A stretch of DNA of 64,000 bases from CAZUZS01 sp964624795 (GCA_964624795.1 CAZUZS010000007.1:1-64000), one strand, 5' to 3'. Counted from the first letter of the stretch, positions 6,828-16,585 are shown. Notes: generated from the letters alone by a model not told the origin. Program-made: numbers and translations.

Positions 6828-9008
6828 TTAGTACTTGATCGCCATCGAGAATTGAAGGTAGCGTTTTTTCAGGTAGTAATAGCGGAAACCGCTATTATCA
6901 AAAATATTATAGCCTGATGCCTGAAAATCGAGTTCCGTCCCTTTTAACGGAAGTTTAAAACCAACTGAAACGTCCGCGTCATTGAAGTCAGGGATTTCTT
7001 CTGTCTGAAAATTATTATTAGTGTCATAATACCAGGCAATACTCTTTCCTTCATAGAAAAAGGTAGAAGTAAAGTAAAATCCGAAAGGAGAAAAATAGCC
7101 CAAATGCAGGCTTAGATTTTTCTTTGGTTTGTAGGAATAGAGCAAGGGATCCGTCAAATCTACCTGGATAAAGGAAGCACTAAGAGTGAACCACCTTAAC
7201 AGCTCGTTGAACTTCAGCGACGCTTCTGCCCCGCGTGTAACATTGCGCCCAATCTGTATACTTGAGATTACATCATCGAATGGGCGGGTCAACAACTTGT
7301 TGTAAACAGTTCTTGTAAAGAGTGCAAACGAGAAATCGAGATTTCTGTAAACTGAATTTTGCGGAAAATATTTCAGCGAGATACCCAATTCTCCTGAACT
7401 ATTATACTCCGGCTTCAAGCGTTCCACGGTGGTATCTGTTCCTGAGAAATTGGTTATATCTCTTATGTAGGCGTTTTCCCAAAGGGTGGGGTATTTTACA
7501 TTCTTGCCATAATTAAAGTACGGTGACAATTTCCATTGCGCCATGTCGTAATCGACTTGCGCGCCAGTCAGAATGGAGAGATCCCTGTTTCCGGATGCAA
7601 GAAAATCGCCTCTTAACCCCAGGTAGGTTTTCCAAGATAGAATGGGCAACGTTTTCACTGCATCCTTGAATGAAATTACTCCTGCCACACTTCCTCTATT
7701 GTCATAAACGAATCCGTGATAAACTGGAAATTCCCAATCCTGATCCTTAATCTTTGAGTTATTCAGCAATTCGTCGTGATAATATTCCGTGAGGAATTGA
7801 AAATCGCCGCTGTTAAATGAAAATTTCTTGGCAATTCTCAAATTAGCCTGGTTGGTGTTATATGTGCTGATATATGCTGAGCTGCCTTGCGGAGTGCGTT
7901 TCACTTCATCATTATTAAAGAGTTGACTAGCACTCAACTCGAAATCTTTCATTCCCAGAATTTCTCCCTGGTATGAAACATCCGCCAGAAAATTTTGATA
8001 CCGGCTGTTCCAGTTGGGCTTATTGTAGTTGAAAAGATACCCAATAAAGTGGCTGCTGAACTGCCCTTTATCCGTAAAGTAATTCAAATTTGCAATGTGG
8101 TTTTGCTTTTTTGTGGTGATAGCGTCGCTCACAGTCTTTTTGGTATATTGCTCGTTGGGAAAATATTCGATCTGTGGCGACAGGTCATTCACCTGCCCAA
8201 AATAGCTGAAAATCATTTTCTTCCGGATGGGCACGGTAAGGTTGCCAATATAGTAGTGGCTTTGGAAACTACCGATTTTCCCTTTTAAATAAAGGTGGGC
8301 ATCGGTTTCCTGGCGGGTGGTAATATTCACTACACCGCCAAAGGCTCCCTGTCCCAGCAGAGCTGAATTACCTCCTTTGAGCACCTCTACACTTTCGATA
8401 TTCTCGACCGGAATTATGGAAAGATCTGCGGCATCACCCGTTCTCATATTATTCAGAAGGATACCATCCAGGTAGACATTCACTTCATCCGCATCGCTGC
8501 CGCGAATTTGTATTGTTCTTCCGTCCAGATCGTTTCCTTCAATTCGAACCGAAGGCAGCGGTTTCAGAATGTCACTGATTTCACTACTTCCGTACTGTTG
8601 AATTTCCTTTAGATCGACGGAGGATTTGGCAAGCGGGATGTCCTGTTTTGAGATATCAATTCGTTCGGCGCTGATTACTATTTCATCGTTCAATTCCAGG
8701 CTTTTTGGCACAAGGTAGATTACCGAAGGACTTTTCAATTCTTTGATCCTGATGCGGTAAGTATGATATCCCAGGTAGCTAACAACCAACGAGTCTTCCA
8801 GTCTTACTTTCGAACAAAACAATCGAAACCAGCCATCGCTGTCAGTTGTTGTTCCGCATATTTTATCGGGAATAAAAACGTCGGCACCCGCCAGAGCATC
8901 ACCGGTACTTTTATCGACAATTTTTCCTGTAATCTGCTTTTGCTGACCAGCCGTCGCAAGGCCAAAAGAAAAAAGTAAAGTAAAGAAAATTATCCATTTT
9001 ACCTGCAT
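6828..9008 (-). CDS. TonB-dependent outer-membrane receptor with CarboxypepD_reg-like domain
   Basis: The product (about 726 residues) is an outer-membrane receptor for energy-driven uptake. From MQVKW it has a Sec signal peptide, then a CarboxypepD_reg-like beta-sandwich (about residues 24-105, ITGKIVDKSTGDALAGA), a plug domain with IQIRGSDADEVNVYLDG and GGVVNITTR, and a long C-terminal barrel rich in aromatic beta-strands ending LQFSMAIKY. An upstream in-frame ATG at 9023 would add MIGLV ahead of the signal peptide; I preferred 9008 for the cleaner signal n-region. It follows a lipoprotein gene (9138-9860) in the same direction, 114 bases apart, which may be its surface partner. Ligand unknown; no SusD-like gene is nearby. 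Confidence 0.9.
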   Translation of the reverse strand: MQVKWIIFFTLLFSFGLATAGQQKQITGKIVDKSTGDALAGADVFIPDKICGTTTDSDGWFRLFCSKVRLEDSLVVSYLGYHTYRIRIKELKSPSVIYLVPKSLELNDEIVISAERIDISKQDIPLAKSSVDLKEIQQYGSSEISDILKPLPSVRIEGNDLDGRTIQIRGSDADEVNVYLDGILLNNMRTGDAADLSIIPVENIESVEVLKGGNSALLGQGAFGGVVNITTRQETDAHLYLKGKIGSFQSHYYIGNLTVPIRKKMIFSYFGQVNDLSPQIEYFPNEQYTKKTVSDAITTKKQNHIANLNYFTDKGQFSSHFIGYLFNYNKPNWNSRYQNFLADVSYQGEILGMKDFELSASQLFNNDEVKRTPQGSSAYISTYNTNQANLRIAKKFSFNSGDFQFLTEYYHDELLNNSKIKDQDWEFPVYHGFVYDNRGSVAGVISFKDAVKTLPILSWKTYLGLRGDFLASGNRDLSILTGAQVDYDMAQWKLSPYFNYGKNVKYPTLWENAYIRDITNFSGTDTTVERLKPEYNSSGELGISLKYFPQNSVYRNLDFSFALFTRTVYNKLLTRPFDDVISSIQIGRNVTRGAEASLKFNELLRWFTLSASFIQVDLTDPLLYSYKPKKNLSLHLGYFSPFGFYFTSTFFYEGKSIAWYYDTNNNFQTEEIPDFNDADVSVGFKLPLKGTELDFQASGYNIFDNSGFRYYYLKKRYLQFSMAIKY

Positions 9009-9137
9009 TACCAATCCAATCATTCTTCTTTTCGAAAAAGGCAGAAAATGCGTTTGGATTTTAACAAAAATTTCGCCTTTTTGGTTACTTATTTGAAGCG
9101 TTTTACCTGTGAAAAACCATATCCCTTATTTGGGTAA

Positions 9138-9860
9138 TCAGAAACCCGGCGGGAACAGGAATTTATCCGGCGCCATAGCATTGGAAGCATCTGAAATGGA
9201 ATTCGAAAATCCTTCCCGATCTATGGCTGTGATGTCATAACCGGCGCGAAGGTCCCAGTCCCCAAGCGTAACGCTTATGATGCACTGATAATAGGCTTCG
9301 GTATCGGAAACATCGCTGATTCGATCCATTTTCACGTTTACAGTTTTTATATCCGAACTTATGCTTTCAAAATAGAAGGTTGCCCAAACTGAATCAATAT
9401 CTGTTATCCCCTGGTAATCGATCACCAAAGCCTGGCAAACATAAATCGGGTCCTGGTGAAAGGTGTAAGAAACAAAGGCATTTTGCCGGATAATAGGTGC
9501 ACCATATTCAAGAGCAACGTTTAGCTCATTTGAATTTGGGTACAAAATTACTGCTGCCTGATAAGGATAAAAGTTTATTGCCTCCACTGTCACGGGAATT
9601 GGCTGATCGCGTTGTTCAGAGGTCTGAATCGGGTAAAAGATGGAATAGTTGCCCAATTTGTCTGTATAAGTTGTATAGTTGCCAAAAGTGACACGTGCTT
9701 TAGCAACCGGCTCATTTGTAAAAGTATTTTTTACTAAGCCATAGATTTTGGCAGTTTCTGCGGGCACATCACCGGTAAAATCAAAGCCCGTGTATTTTTC
9801 ACACGAAATCAACAACAGAAAAAAAATTAGCGAGATGAATAGAAATTTGAAGAAAGACAT
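9138..9860 (-). CDS. Lipoprotein with carboxypeptidase-regulatory-like domain
   Basis: The 240-residue protein begins with a lipoprotein signal (LLLISC, lipid-bearing Cys at residue 20), so it is membrane-anchored outside the cytoplasm. Residues about 38-105 look like a CarboxypepD_reg beta-sandwich (IYGLVKNTFTNEPVAKARV and a following DKLGNYSI turn). The rest is beta-rich without a recognised motif. It lies directly upstream of the TonB receptor on the same strand and may be co-transcribed, possibly acting as an accessory binding protein. That role is inference; the family is not one I can name. Confidence 0.75.
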   Translation of the reverse strand: MSFFKFLFISLIFFLLLISCEKYTGFDFTGDVPAETAKIYGLVKNTFTNEPVAKARVTFGNYTTYTDKLGNYSIFYPIQTSEQRDQPIPVTVEAINFYPYQAAVILYPNSNELNVALEYGAPIIRQNAFVSYTFHQDPIYVCQALVIDYQGITDIDSVWATFYFESISSDIKTVNVKMDRISDVSDTEAYYQCIISVTLGDWDLRAGYDITAIDREGFSNSISDASNAMAPDKFLFPPGF

Positions 9861-10105
9861 CGTTTTCGCTCACAAATACAAGAAAAATTAAATATTGGGC
9901 AAATCATCTTTTTTGGCTATTAAAACTCTAAAATGATGCCCAGCTTGTTCAAATTACCGATGCAAAAGCTCGAATGCAAGCTTCACGTTTGATTTCCTTT
10001 TTACTGTTCACTCCCTCAACGATCCGTGGAATGTATGGAGGCAAATTAGATAGCCCTGATCTGGACCTCCACAATCAAAGATGAAACAGACAAATGCAAG
10101 CCGGA

Positions 10106-10843
10106 TTATTGCTCCACTTGCGTTAACCATGCATCGGGAAATCCTGCCGTTTGCAGTTCGGAGAGACGCTGGCGCGCTTGTTCTTCATCGCCATATTTCC
10201 CGGCTAACACCTTCCATAAATTACCCTGCGGCAATATCCAGACAGGCGCCCCTATTTTGACAGCGAAATCGCGCTTAAGTTGTTCGGCCTTCTCCCGGTT
10301 GTTGGTCACAAAAAGCTGTATGGAATAAAGAATTTCACCATTTTCCTCTTTCGCGGCGGGTATCTCATGCGGTATGATCGAGCCTGATTTGGGAATATGA
10401 ACTTGTGTTTTCACGATCCAGGCGTTGGTTATGCCCGCAAATCGAAGCCGGTCTAACATTTTTTCGGCTTCCAGTCGCTTCGTAAAATTGCCCAGTTGCA
10501 CTTTAAACATCCCGGCATCTTCATTTACATAAACGGAATCCAGGTTCAAATCGCGGGTCTTGGCGGCGATGTCCAGGGCGTGCTGTTCTTCTGTGCCGGC
10601 AAAAACCTGAACCCGCAGGCCTTCCTTTTCTGAGTATGAGCGCCTGGCAATGCGCCTCGCGATATTGCCGTCCTCGTGAAGAATCACTCTTTCCTGCGCA
10701 TACTTCCGGATCAGAACCTGCATGTCATTTTGCCAGAGGTAATCTTTTAGCTTATCTGAAAATTGCGCCGACACGCTTCCAACAATTAGCAGCAAAAGTA
10801 ATGCAGAAAGGCAGAAACTATATATGATTTTCTTTCGATTCAT
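10106..10843 (-). CDS. Exported protein with two SPOR domains
   Basis: The 245-residue product has an N-terminal signal peptide (MNRKKIIYSFCLSALLLLLIVGS) and two copies of a SPOR-type fold. The first, at about residues 75-145, contains LRVQVFAGTEEQHALDIAA and ends VHIP. The second, at about 170-243, contains YSIQLFVTNNREKAEQL and LWKVLAGKYGDEEQAR. SPOR domains bind denuded peptidoglycan at septa. The start codon follows the stop of the SpoIID-type gene by one base (TGATATG), so the two are translationally coupled. Septal or wall remodelling together with its neighbour is a reasonable inference. Confidence 0.85.
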   Translation of the reverse strand: MNRKKIIYSFCLSALLLLLIVGSVSAQFSDKLKDYLWQNDMQVLIRKYAQERVILHEDGNIARRIARRSYSEKEGLRVQVFAGTEEQHALDIAAKTRDLNLDSVYVNEDAGMFKVQLGNFTKRLEAEKMLDRLRFAGITNAWIVKTQVHIPKSGSIIPHEIPAAKEENGEILYSIQLFVTNNREKAEQLKRDFAVKIGAPVWILPQGNLWKVLAGKYGDEEQARQRLSELQTAGFPDAWLTQVEQ

Positions 10844-10844
10844 A

Positions 10845-12143
10845 TCAATATATTTTATTCAAGATAAGAGACGGATAATAAAATTTCAGGATATCATCAA
10901 GAGCTTTCCCGTTCAGTGCCATGCCAATAGCTCCCCATTGGCACATTCCCCGGCCATGACCGAAACCAGCACCCACCACATAAAGGGTATCCGCATTTTG
11001 AGGGGATTGCGTCAGGAAAAAGAGACCGCTGGGGAGCGTTTTGGCCGGATCGTCGGTCATTACTTTTCTTGTTTGCCATTCTCCTAACAGATAATCCTTT
11101 TTATCCAGGCTAATCTGCAACTGGCGAACGCGCCCCGATTCCGTTCGGGAAAGGACATGAATATCCATGGAGTAGCCGTTTTCCTCCAGCTTCCGGACTT
11201 CTGGGTCTGGGAGCAAGCCAGCCTTTGCAAGATTACGGAGAATTCTGTCTGTGCTGAGTTTTTCTACCCAGCGGTATAAAGGCGACCCGGCGCAGTTGTA
11301 TGCGCCATCCGAAACATCCTTTAAGGAAGTCATATCAGCAGAATATTCGCTTCTCATTTCCAGAATGCCGCCGCAAGTGGAATGGAACTGCGTTTCTACT
11401 AACTTGTGGTTTTCATCCCGAAGCACCTTGCCTTCCGTTTCCCGGATAGCTTCATCCGACAGCCGCGCGGTGCCCTTCAGTCCCCCATAATACTGATCGC
11501 GGGTATCCCAGAAGACGTCGAATGCCTGGCCGGCCGGATGTTGGATATGATACATCGCGTAGGTTCTGGCTGCAACCGCTTGTGCCATAATTGCGGGATA
11601 ATAATCCTGTGTATGACTGGGAATTTCCTGCGGTACAACGCCTCTCAGATATTCCGGAACCGGTAAAATGTTGACAACCACCACCTTGCCGTTTTCCCTG
11701 GTGAATTTGAGTATGCCGCTATAAGGCTGGCCGTTCCAATTGAACCTGGCATCGCCTATCGGCCTGAATTCCAGGCTTGTGAAGGTTTTAAATTCGAACC
11801 AGCGATGCGGGCTGCGAAAGATGAGCTCGCCCTCCAGATAGGCAACATTAAATTCGCCCACCGAGGCATCCAGCACGTAGGTAGCTTCCTCTGCAGGAAA
11901 TTCGTACTTGCCTTCAAATGAAAGGGTAGCGGAATGAAAATCATCATCCAGCGCCACCCGGATCACCGGAACCTTTTCGCCCGGCTGCCCGCTGGCCGGT
12001 TTACGGAGTTGCCTTGCACAACCCGCCAGGAGCACAAAAGCCAGAAGAAATAAAAACGCCGCCCACCGGTAAAACTGATGAGCGGTTTTATTAATATTTG
12101 AAGGGAATCTAATATTGCCAAAATTCAAAATTTTACCACCCAA
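10845..12143 (-). CDS. SpoIID/LytB-domain protein, probable lipoprotein
   Basis: This protein of up to 432 residues contains a SpoIID domain: the segment LRGVVPQEIPSHTQDYYPA, then QAVAARTYAMYH and the C-terminal GFGHGRGMCQWGA. SpoIID-type enzymes cleave glycan strands from which stem peptides have been removed, the same substrate SPOR domains bind, which fits the coupled SPOR gene downstream. The N-terminus carries a lipobox, LLAGC, after a hydrophobic stretch. The start is uncertain: no good ATG exists before the signal; TTG 12143 overlaps the upstream gene by 11 bases, and TTG 12128 has GGTGG upstream. Coordinates use the longer form. Confidence 0.85.
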   Translation of the reverse strand: MGGKILNFGNIRFPSNINKTAHQFYRWAAFLFLLAFVLLAGCARQLRKPASGQPGEKVPVIRVALDDDFHSATLSFEGKYEFPAEEATYVLDASVGEFNVAYLEGELIFRSPHRWFEFKTFTSLEFRPIGDARFNWNGQPYSGILKFTRENGKVVVVNILPVPEYLRGVVPQEIPSHTQDYYPAIMAQAVAARTYAMYHIQHPAGQAFDVFWDTRDQYYGGLKGTARLSDEAIRETEGKVLRDENHKLVETQFHSTCGGILEMRSEYSADMTSLKDVSDGAYNCAGSPLYRWVEKLSTDRILRNLAKAGLLPDPEVRKLEENGYSMDIHVLSRTESGRVRQLQISLDKKDYLLGEWQTRKVMTDDPAKTLPSGLFFLTQSPQNADTLYVVGAGFGHGRGMCQWGAIGMALNGKALDDILKFYYPSLILNKIY

Positions 12144-12777
12144 ATCCTACAATGCTGATTCCAACCCTCACGCCCAGACCGGAAATATTTAATTCCTGCC
12201 AGGTCGGATAACCAAGCTCATTCTTCTTCTCGCCCCTTTTTACTTTGGAGCCGTTATAAAACAAATCTGCAAACAGATTGGCAGAAGAGCTGATTTGGAA
12301 TCCCAGACCGCCGCTCACTTGCCAGCCGAAACCATTAAAATAGCGGGTCTGAAAAGTCTTTTCCAAATAATTGTTTTCTTTGCTCCATAAAAATTCCCAC
12401 CCTATGCCGGCGGAGCCTCGGGCATAAAGCGGACTTCTCCTCCCCAAGGGACTCTCAAAGTTTAATTTCAGGAATAGCGGGATAATTCTGGTGGTTAAAT
12501 CGATTTCTGTTTGTTTTGTTTTAATAATATTCCCCTGAAGATCTTGTTCAGAGGCAACGGTAGTTGTTTTATTGAAGGTTTTTTGAAAGTAGTTCAATTC
12601 AAAACTCCAGCTTACGCTCTCATCTATCATCCGTCCCATGTTCAGGCCAAAAATGTATCCTGCTTTGGCGTCACTAGGATTAAGATACCCGACCTTAAAT
12701 TCAGTATAGGGTGTGCCGGAGAATGCAGGTGCTGTAAAAAAGAATGTCAGTACCAGAATAAGCAAAGATTTCCTCAT
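12133..12777 (-). CDS. Outer-membrane beta-barrel protein
   Basis: From ATG 12777 the product is 214 residues with a Sec signal (MRKSLLILVLTFFFTAPAFS) followed by an OmpA/OprF-like small barrel: alternating polar-apolar strands, glycine-rich turns (GSAGIGWEFLW, GGLGFQISS) and a terminal strand ending VGFGW. The GAGGAG at about 12784-12789 is correctly spaced for this ATG, which rules out the upstream in-frame ATG at 12792. The 3' end overlaps or abuts the SpoIID gene, suggesting one transcript for barrel, SpoIID and SPOR proteins. Specific function not recognised. Confidence 0.8.
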   Translation of the reverse strand: MRKSLLILVLTFFFTAPAFSGTPYTEFKVGYLNPSDAKAGYIFGLNMGRMIDESVSWSFELNYFQKTFNKTTTVASEQDLQGNIIKTKQTEIDLTTRIIPLFLKLNFESPLGRRSPLYARGSAGIGWEFLWSKENNYLEKTFQTRYFNGFGWQVSGGLGFQISSSANLFADLFYNGSKVKRGEKKNELGYPTWQELNISGLGVRVGISIVGFGW

Positions 12778-13095
12778 TGGTGTGCTCCTCATTTTGTTAT
12801 GCAGAATTTAAAATTCTCAGCATAGAAAAGCAAATAGTATTGGATTTCGAACGATTCATTGTTTGTGAATAGCAATTGACCCGTCCACCGGGCACATACT
12901 CCTGCCTAAAAAGGGAAGTCCCGGCCCGGATTTTCTTCTCAAAAAGGGTTTGCTATTTCGTGTTTTGAATATTAAAATTCGAGTGGATGATCATAAAAAA
13001 CAGAGTATTATCTATGTTTGTGAGAAATGATACATTCCGTTCGCAATCGAATTTGATAGAAATAATGATAATAAAAAAGGTACATAGGTGTATGA
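12778..13095. other. Divergent intergenic region before recJ
   Basis: These 318 bases separate the barrel gene (minus) from recJ (plus). The recJ-proximal half is very AT-rich and presumably holds its promoter; AGGTACATAGG lies just before the recJ ATG. No small gene, RNA or clear repeat was seen. Confidence 0.5.
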
Positions 13096-14796
13096 ATGGA
13101 GTACAAATGGGTCTTCGATTGCGATTATAGTGCGGAAGACATCGACAAAATAGCCACGGAGTTGGCCGTTCCCCCGGTTTTGGCGCGAATTTTACTCAAC
13201 CGACAAATAAATTCGTTCGAAAAGGCACACGTCTATTTTCGTCCCGATCTTGAGAATCTTCACGATCCGTATCTTATGAAGGATATGGATAAGGCTGTAG
13301 ACCGGCTTCACCATGCTTTGCACAGCGGCGAAAAAATTCTTGTATACGGTGATTACGACGTGGACGGCGTTTCCGGAGCATCTCTCCTCTACCTTGTTCT
13401 TTCCAGGATGGTGGGTTCAAAAGTCAGCTATTATATCCCGGATCGCATGACCGAGGGCTACGGCCTCTCGGAGAAAGGGATTCGCGAAGCGGCAGAAAGC
13501 GGTGTGTCGCTTATTGTGACCATCGATTGCGGCATTACGGCAGTGGATGAGATTCGTCTTGCCCAGGAATTGGGGATGGAAACCGTGGTCTGCGACCACC
13601 ATCAACCGGGTGAAGAATTGCCCCCGGCGGTTGCCCTGCTGGATCCCAAGCAGCCGGACTGTCCATATCCTTTCAAAGAGCTGGCCGGCGTGGGAGTCGG
13701 CTTCAAAATGCTGCAGGGACTGTATAAGAAGCTGGAACAGCCGGAAGCAGAGTTGGATGATTACCTCGATCTGGTAGCAATCGGCAGTTGCGCCGATATT
13801 GTTCCGCTGGTCGATGAAAACAGAATTCTGGTTCGCCACGGACTGGACAAGATCAACTACAATCCGCGCTACGGCGTGAAAGCCCTTCTGGAATCTTCCG
13901 GGCTGGCGCACCGCGACATAACTGTCGGGCTGATTGTCTTCGTATTCGCTCCCCGCATCAATGCGGTTGGGCGGTTGGGAGATGCGCGTCGGGCAGTTCA
14001 ACTGTTTACCGCCCAGAGCCTGCAGAAAGCCCGCACACTGGCTCGGGAGTTGGAAAAAGAAAATCGAACCAGACGCGATATCGATGAAATAACCTTCCGC
14101 GAAGCCATGGATATCGTCGAAAACAAGCTGGATCCGGAAACCGACCGGGCGTTTGTGCTATACAAGCGCGACTGGCATCCGGGCGTAATCGGCATCGTGG
14201 CATCCCGTATGGTTGAGAGATTTTATCGACCCACTATTATGATCACGGTAATGGATGGGATTGGTAAGGGCAGCGCAAGAAGTATTTCCAATTTTAATAT
14301 TTACCAGGCAATAAAGGAATGCTCCCACCTGTTGAGCGGATTTGGCGGGCATAAATATGCCGCCGGCTTGACTATCGAGGAAAAAAACATTCCGCAGTTT
14401 GTGGAATGTTTTAAGGAAACTGCCGGAAAAATTATTGAGCCGGAAACCCTTGTGCCATGTGTTCATATCGATTCGGAGGTAGAATTAAGCCAATTTTCAC
14501 CGCGATTCATCCGCCTGCTTAAGCTTCTGGGTCCGTTCGGCCCCTTGAATATGCGCCCGGTTTTCATGAGCCGAAATCTAAAAATATTCGGCAATCCAAG
14601 CATAGTCGGTTCAAACCACCTGCGTCTAAAACTGGAACAGGACGGAACTGTGGTAGATGCGATTGGATTCAATATGGGCGACTATTTGAACGTAATTGAA
14701 CAGAACAACGGGGTAATTGACTGCTGCTATATTGTGGAAGAGAACAAGTGGAACGGGCGCACGCAAATGCAGCTCCGGTTAAGGGACATCCGGTAG
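13096..14796 (+). CDS. recJ: Single-stranded-DNA-specific exonuclease RecJ
   Basis: The 566-residue product is a DHH-family 5'-3' single-strand exonuclease used in recombination and mismatch repair. Visible motifs are YGDYDVDGVSGAS (about residue 84), VTIDCGI, VCDHHQPGE (the DHH metal motif, about 165), GVGVGFKML and the DHHA1-domain GFGGHKYAAGL (about 415), followed by the C-terminal OB-type domain. Length matches bacterial RecJ (about 570). ATG 13096 gives a family-normal N-terminus. It is followed by a 238-base gap with no gene before the RodZ-like gene, so co-transcription is uncertain. Confidence 0.96.
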   Translation: MEYKWVFDCDYSAEDIDKIATELAVPPVLARILLNRQINSFEKAHVYFRPDLENLHDPYLMKDMDKAVDRLHHALHSGEKILVYGDYDVDGVSGASLLYLVLSRMVGSKVSYYIPDRMTEGYGLSEKGIREAAESGVSLIVTIDCGITAVDEIRLAQELGMETVVCDHHQPGEELPPAVALLDPKQPDCPYPFKELAGVGVGFKMLQGLYKKLEQPEAELDDYLDLVAIGSCADIVPLVDENRILVRHGLDKINYNPRYGVKALLESSGLAHRDITVGLIVFVFAPRINAVGRLGDARRAVQLFTAQSLQKARTLARELEKENRTRRDIDEITFREAMDIVENKLDPETDRAFVLYKRDWHPGVIGIVASRMVERFYRPTIMITVMDGIGKGSARSISNFNIYQAIKECSHLLSGFGGHKYAAGLTIEEKNIPQFVECFKETAGKIIEPETLVPCVHIDSEVELSQFSPRFIRLLKLLGPFGPLNMRPVFMSRNLKIFGNPSIVGSNHLRLKLEQDGTVVDAIGFNMGDYLNVIEQNNGVIDCCYIVEENKWNGRTQMQLRLRDIR

Positions 14797-15034
14797 GACG
14801 GGTAGTTCAAAAATTGGCGGCTTGCAGCGATGATGTGATCACTGATAATTATTTTGTGGGTGCGTGGAGACGGAGGACCCAATAAATTATTGGTATGCAG
14901 AGAAGTCGGCTTTGCAATATGTCCCCGAAAGACAACTTGGGTCTTGATGCAGATTGCAGGATGAGCGGCCGCCTGAACCTCTGTGAATAAGAAAATAACG
15001 ATAAATAAAATCAATAACCCATGGCATTACAAGA

Positions 15035-15958
15035 ATGAAAGAATTTTTTCATAATTTGAAAGAGATAAGGCAGGAAAAAGGGCTTACTCTTGAAGATATT
15101 TCAAAGAAGTGCCGGCTGCCTCTCAAGTACCTGCAGCAGATTGAAAACGGGGATATGGATAAGCTTCCCGAAGGTTATGACCGCATTTTTTTCAAAAGAT
15201 ATTTGAAGGAGATTGGGGAAGACAAGGAGGAGGTCTGGAAGGATTTCAACCTCTTCTTCGGGCCGGGTCCCCTGGAACAACCGCTACCATATTCCACAGA
15301 CATCACACTGCCGAAAGAAAAAAAGAAGGTTGGGAATGACGATTCGCCGGCAGAACAGGATACGGAACAAACTCCTTCCATCATGCAGGAATTGTCTCTG
15401 CGCTTAAACATGGACAAGATTCATCGTTATTTCTGGATTATCTTTACCGTAATCGTCCTGGGGGTTGTGGGTTATTTTGCATACCAGCAATTTGTATTTG
15501 TGAAGGCCAACCAGCTCCAGGTAAAAGAAATAACCGTGTCGCAATTTATCGAGGAGATGCAGCGCCAGGACAGCCTGCTGACGCCGCAAATGTCACAGAA
15601 TACGATGAGCCGCACCGGAAATCCGGGCGACGTGAAGTTGGAATTACGCGCCGTTCAAAGAACATGGGTAAGAGAAATCCGGGACGGTGAGGACACGACC
15701 GATTACATAATGCCGGCCGGCCTGATCCGGAAGATAGAAGCACGGGAGGCAGTGCAGCTTATGCTTGGCCGGGCAGACGGTGTCGAAATCTGGTTGAATG
15801 GCAACAACCTGGGTTTCATGGGCGGGCCGGATGAAATTGTTGTGCGGCTGCTTATCAATCGCGATGGAATTGCTGAGAAAAGGCTGAAGAAAGTCACGAA
15901 ACAACCTGTAGAAGAAGCGGATTCAACGACGATTCAGACCTTGCAAGCCGGCGAATAA
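15035..15958 (+). CDS. RodZ-like helix-turn-helix membrane protein
   Basis: The 307-residue product has an N-terminal HTH_25 domain (residues 1-70, LEDISKKCRLPLKYLQQIE), a low-complexity cytoplasmic linker, one transmembrane helix at about residues 130-153 and a periplasmic DUF4115-like beta domain (about 200-290). This is the layout of RodZ, which links MreB filaments to the membrane for rod-shape maintenance. Some proteins with this layout in other phyla are annotated simply as helix-turn-helix regulators. No mreB is visible in the window. It is followed 37 bases later by the thioredoxin-like gene in the same direction. Confidence 0.82.
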   Translation: MKEFFHNLKEIRQEKGLTLEDISKKCRLPLKYLQQIENGDMDKLPEGYDRIFFKRYLKEIGEDKEEVWKDFNLFFGPGPLEQPLPYSTDITLPKEKKKVGNDDSPAEQDTEQTPSIMQELSLRLNMDKIHRYFWIIFTVIVLGVVGYFAYQQFVFVKANQLQVKEITVSQFIEEMQRQDSLLTPQMSQNTMSRTGNPGDVKLELRAVQRTWVREIRDGEDTTDYIMPAGLIRKIEAREAVQLMLGRADGVEIWLNGNNLGFMGGPDEIVVRLLINRDGIAEKRLKKVTKQPVEEADSTTIQTLQAGE

Positions 15959-15995
15959 AAATTTTCCGGGTATTCAAAAAAGGGAAATTCGAAGA

Positions 15996-16526
15996 ATGAA
16001 AAGATTAGTATTGGGAGCTATCTTATTATTATTTGTTGGCGTTCATTTCGCTGCCGCCAACGACGATGGAAATAATTCCTGCCGTATTGAAGATGACCAC
16101 GGAAAAAAAATCCTTGTTGGGAAAGTTTCAGCAGCCGATATATGGGAGAATATACCGGAATGGAAAGGCGAATATGTCATCAGTGAGCCGGACAGCGCTG
16201 TGGTTTCCGCCCTGAAGAATATTACCGGCGATTATCGAATCGTATGTGTTATGGGAATCTGGTGCAGCGATTCCAGGGCTGGCGTTCCCCCTTTTATCAA
16301 GGCGCTCGACATGGCCGGGAATCCGCACCTGAAGCTTGAAATGTATGCCGTAAGCCGGCAGATTAAAGATGATGTAAATGCGCGCCGCTTTGGTGTCGAG
16401 AGGGTTCCAACCTTTATCATATATTCAGGTGAAAAAGAGTTGGGAAGAATGGTTGAAATTCCTCAAACAACCTTTGAAGCCGACCTGGTGGAGTTGATTG
16501 AACAACACAAATTACCTCAAAATTGA
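15996..16526 (+). CDS. Exported thioredoxin-fold protein with a single active-site cysteine
   Basis: The 176-residue product has a signal peptide (MKRLVLGAILLLFVGVHFAAA) and a thioredoxin fold: the active-site segment is GIWCSDSR with C90, and the cis-proline loop is RVPTFIIY. The second cysteine of CxxC is replaced by Ser93, so a normal dithiol oxidoreductase reaction is unlikely; a monothiol or binding role is possible. AGGGAA precedes the ATG. It sits between the RodZ-like and gamma-glutamyltransferase genes, and the latter acts on glutathione-type thiols, which may or may not be meaningful. Confidence 0.8.
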   Translation: MKRLVLGAILLLFVGVHFAAANDDGNNSCRIEDDHGKKILVGKVSAADIWENIPEWKGEYVISEPDSAVVSALKNITGDYRIVCVMGIWCSDSRAGVPPFIKALDMAGNPHLKLEMYAVSRQIKDDVNARRFGVERVPTFIIYSGEKELGRMVEIPQTTFEADLVELIEQHKLPQN

Positions 16527-16585
16527 CAAAAGCGAAAACGGATCATCCGACGTGTCCATAAATCGAAATATCCTTGAGTCCGACA

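Noticed and set aside
14797..15034. Possible gene on the minus strand in the recJ-rodZ gap
   Set aside because: The open frame overlaps the end of recJ, has no good ribosome site and its translation is low-complexity; treated as a shadow.
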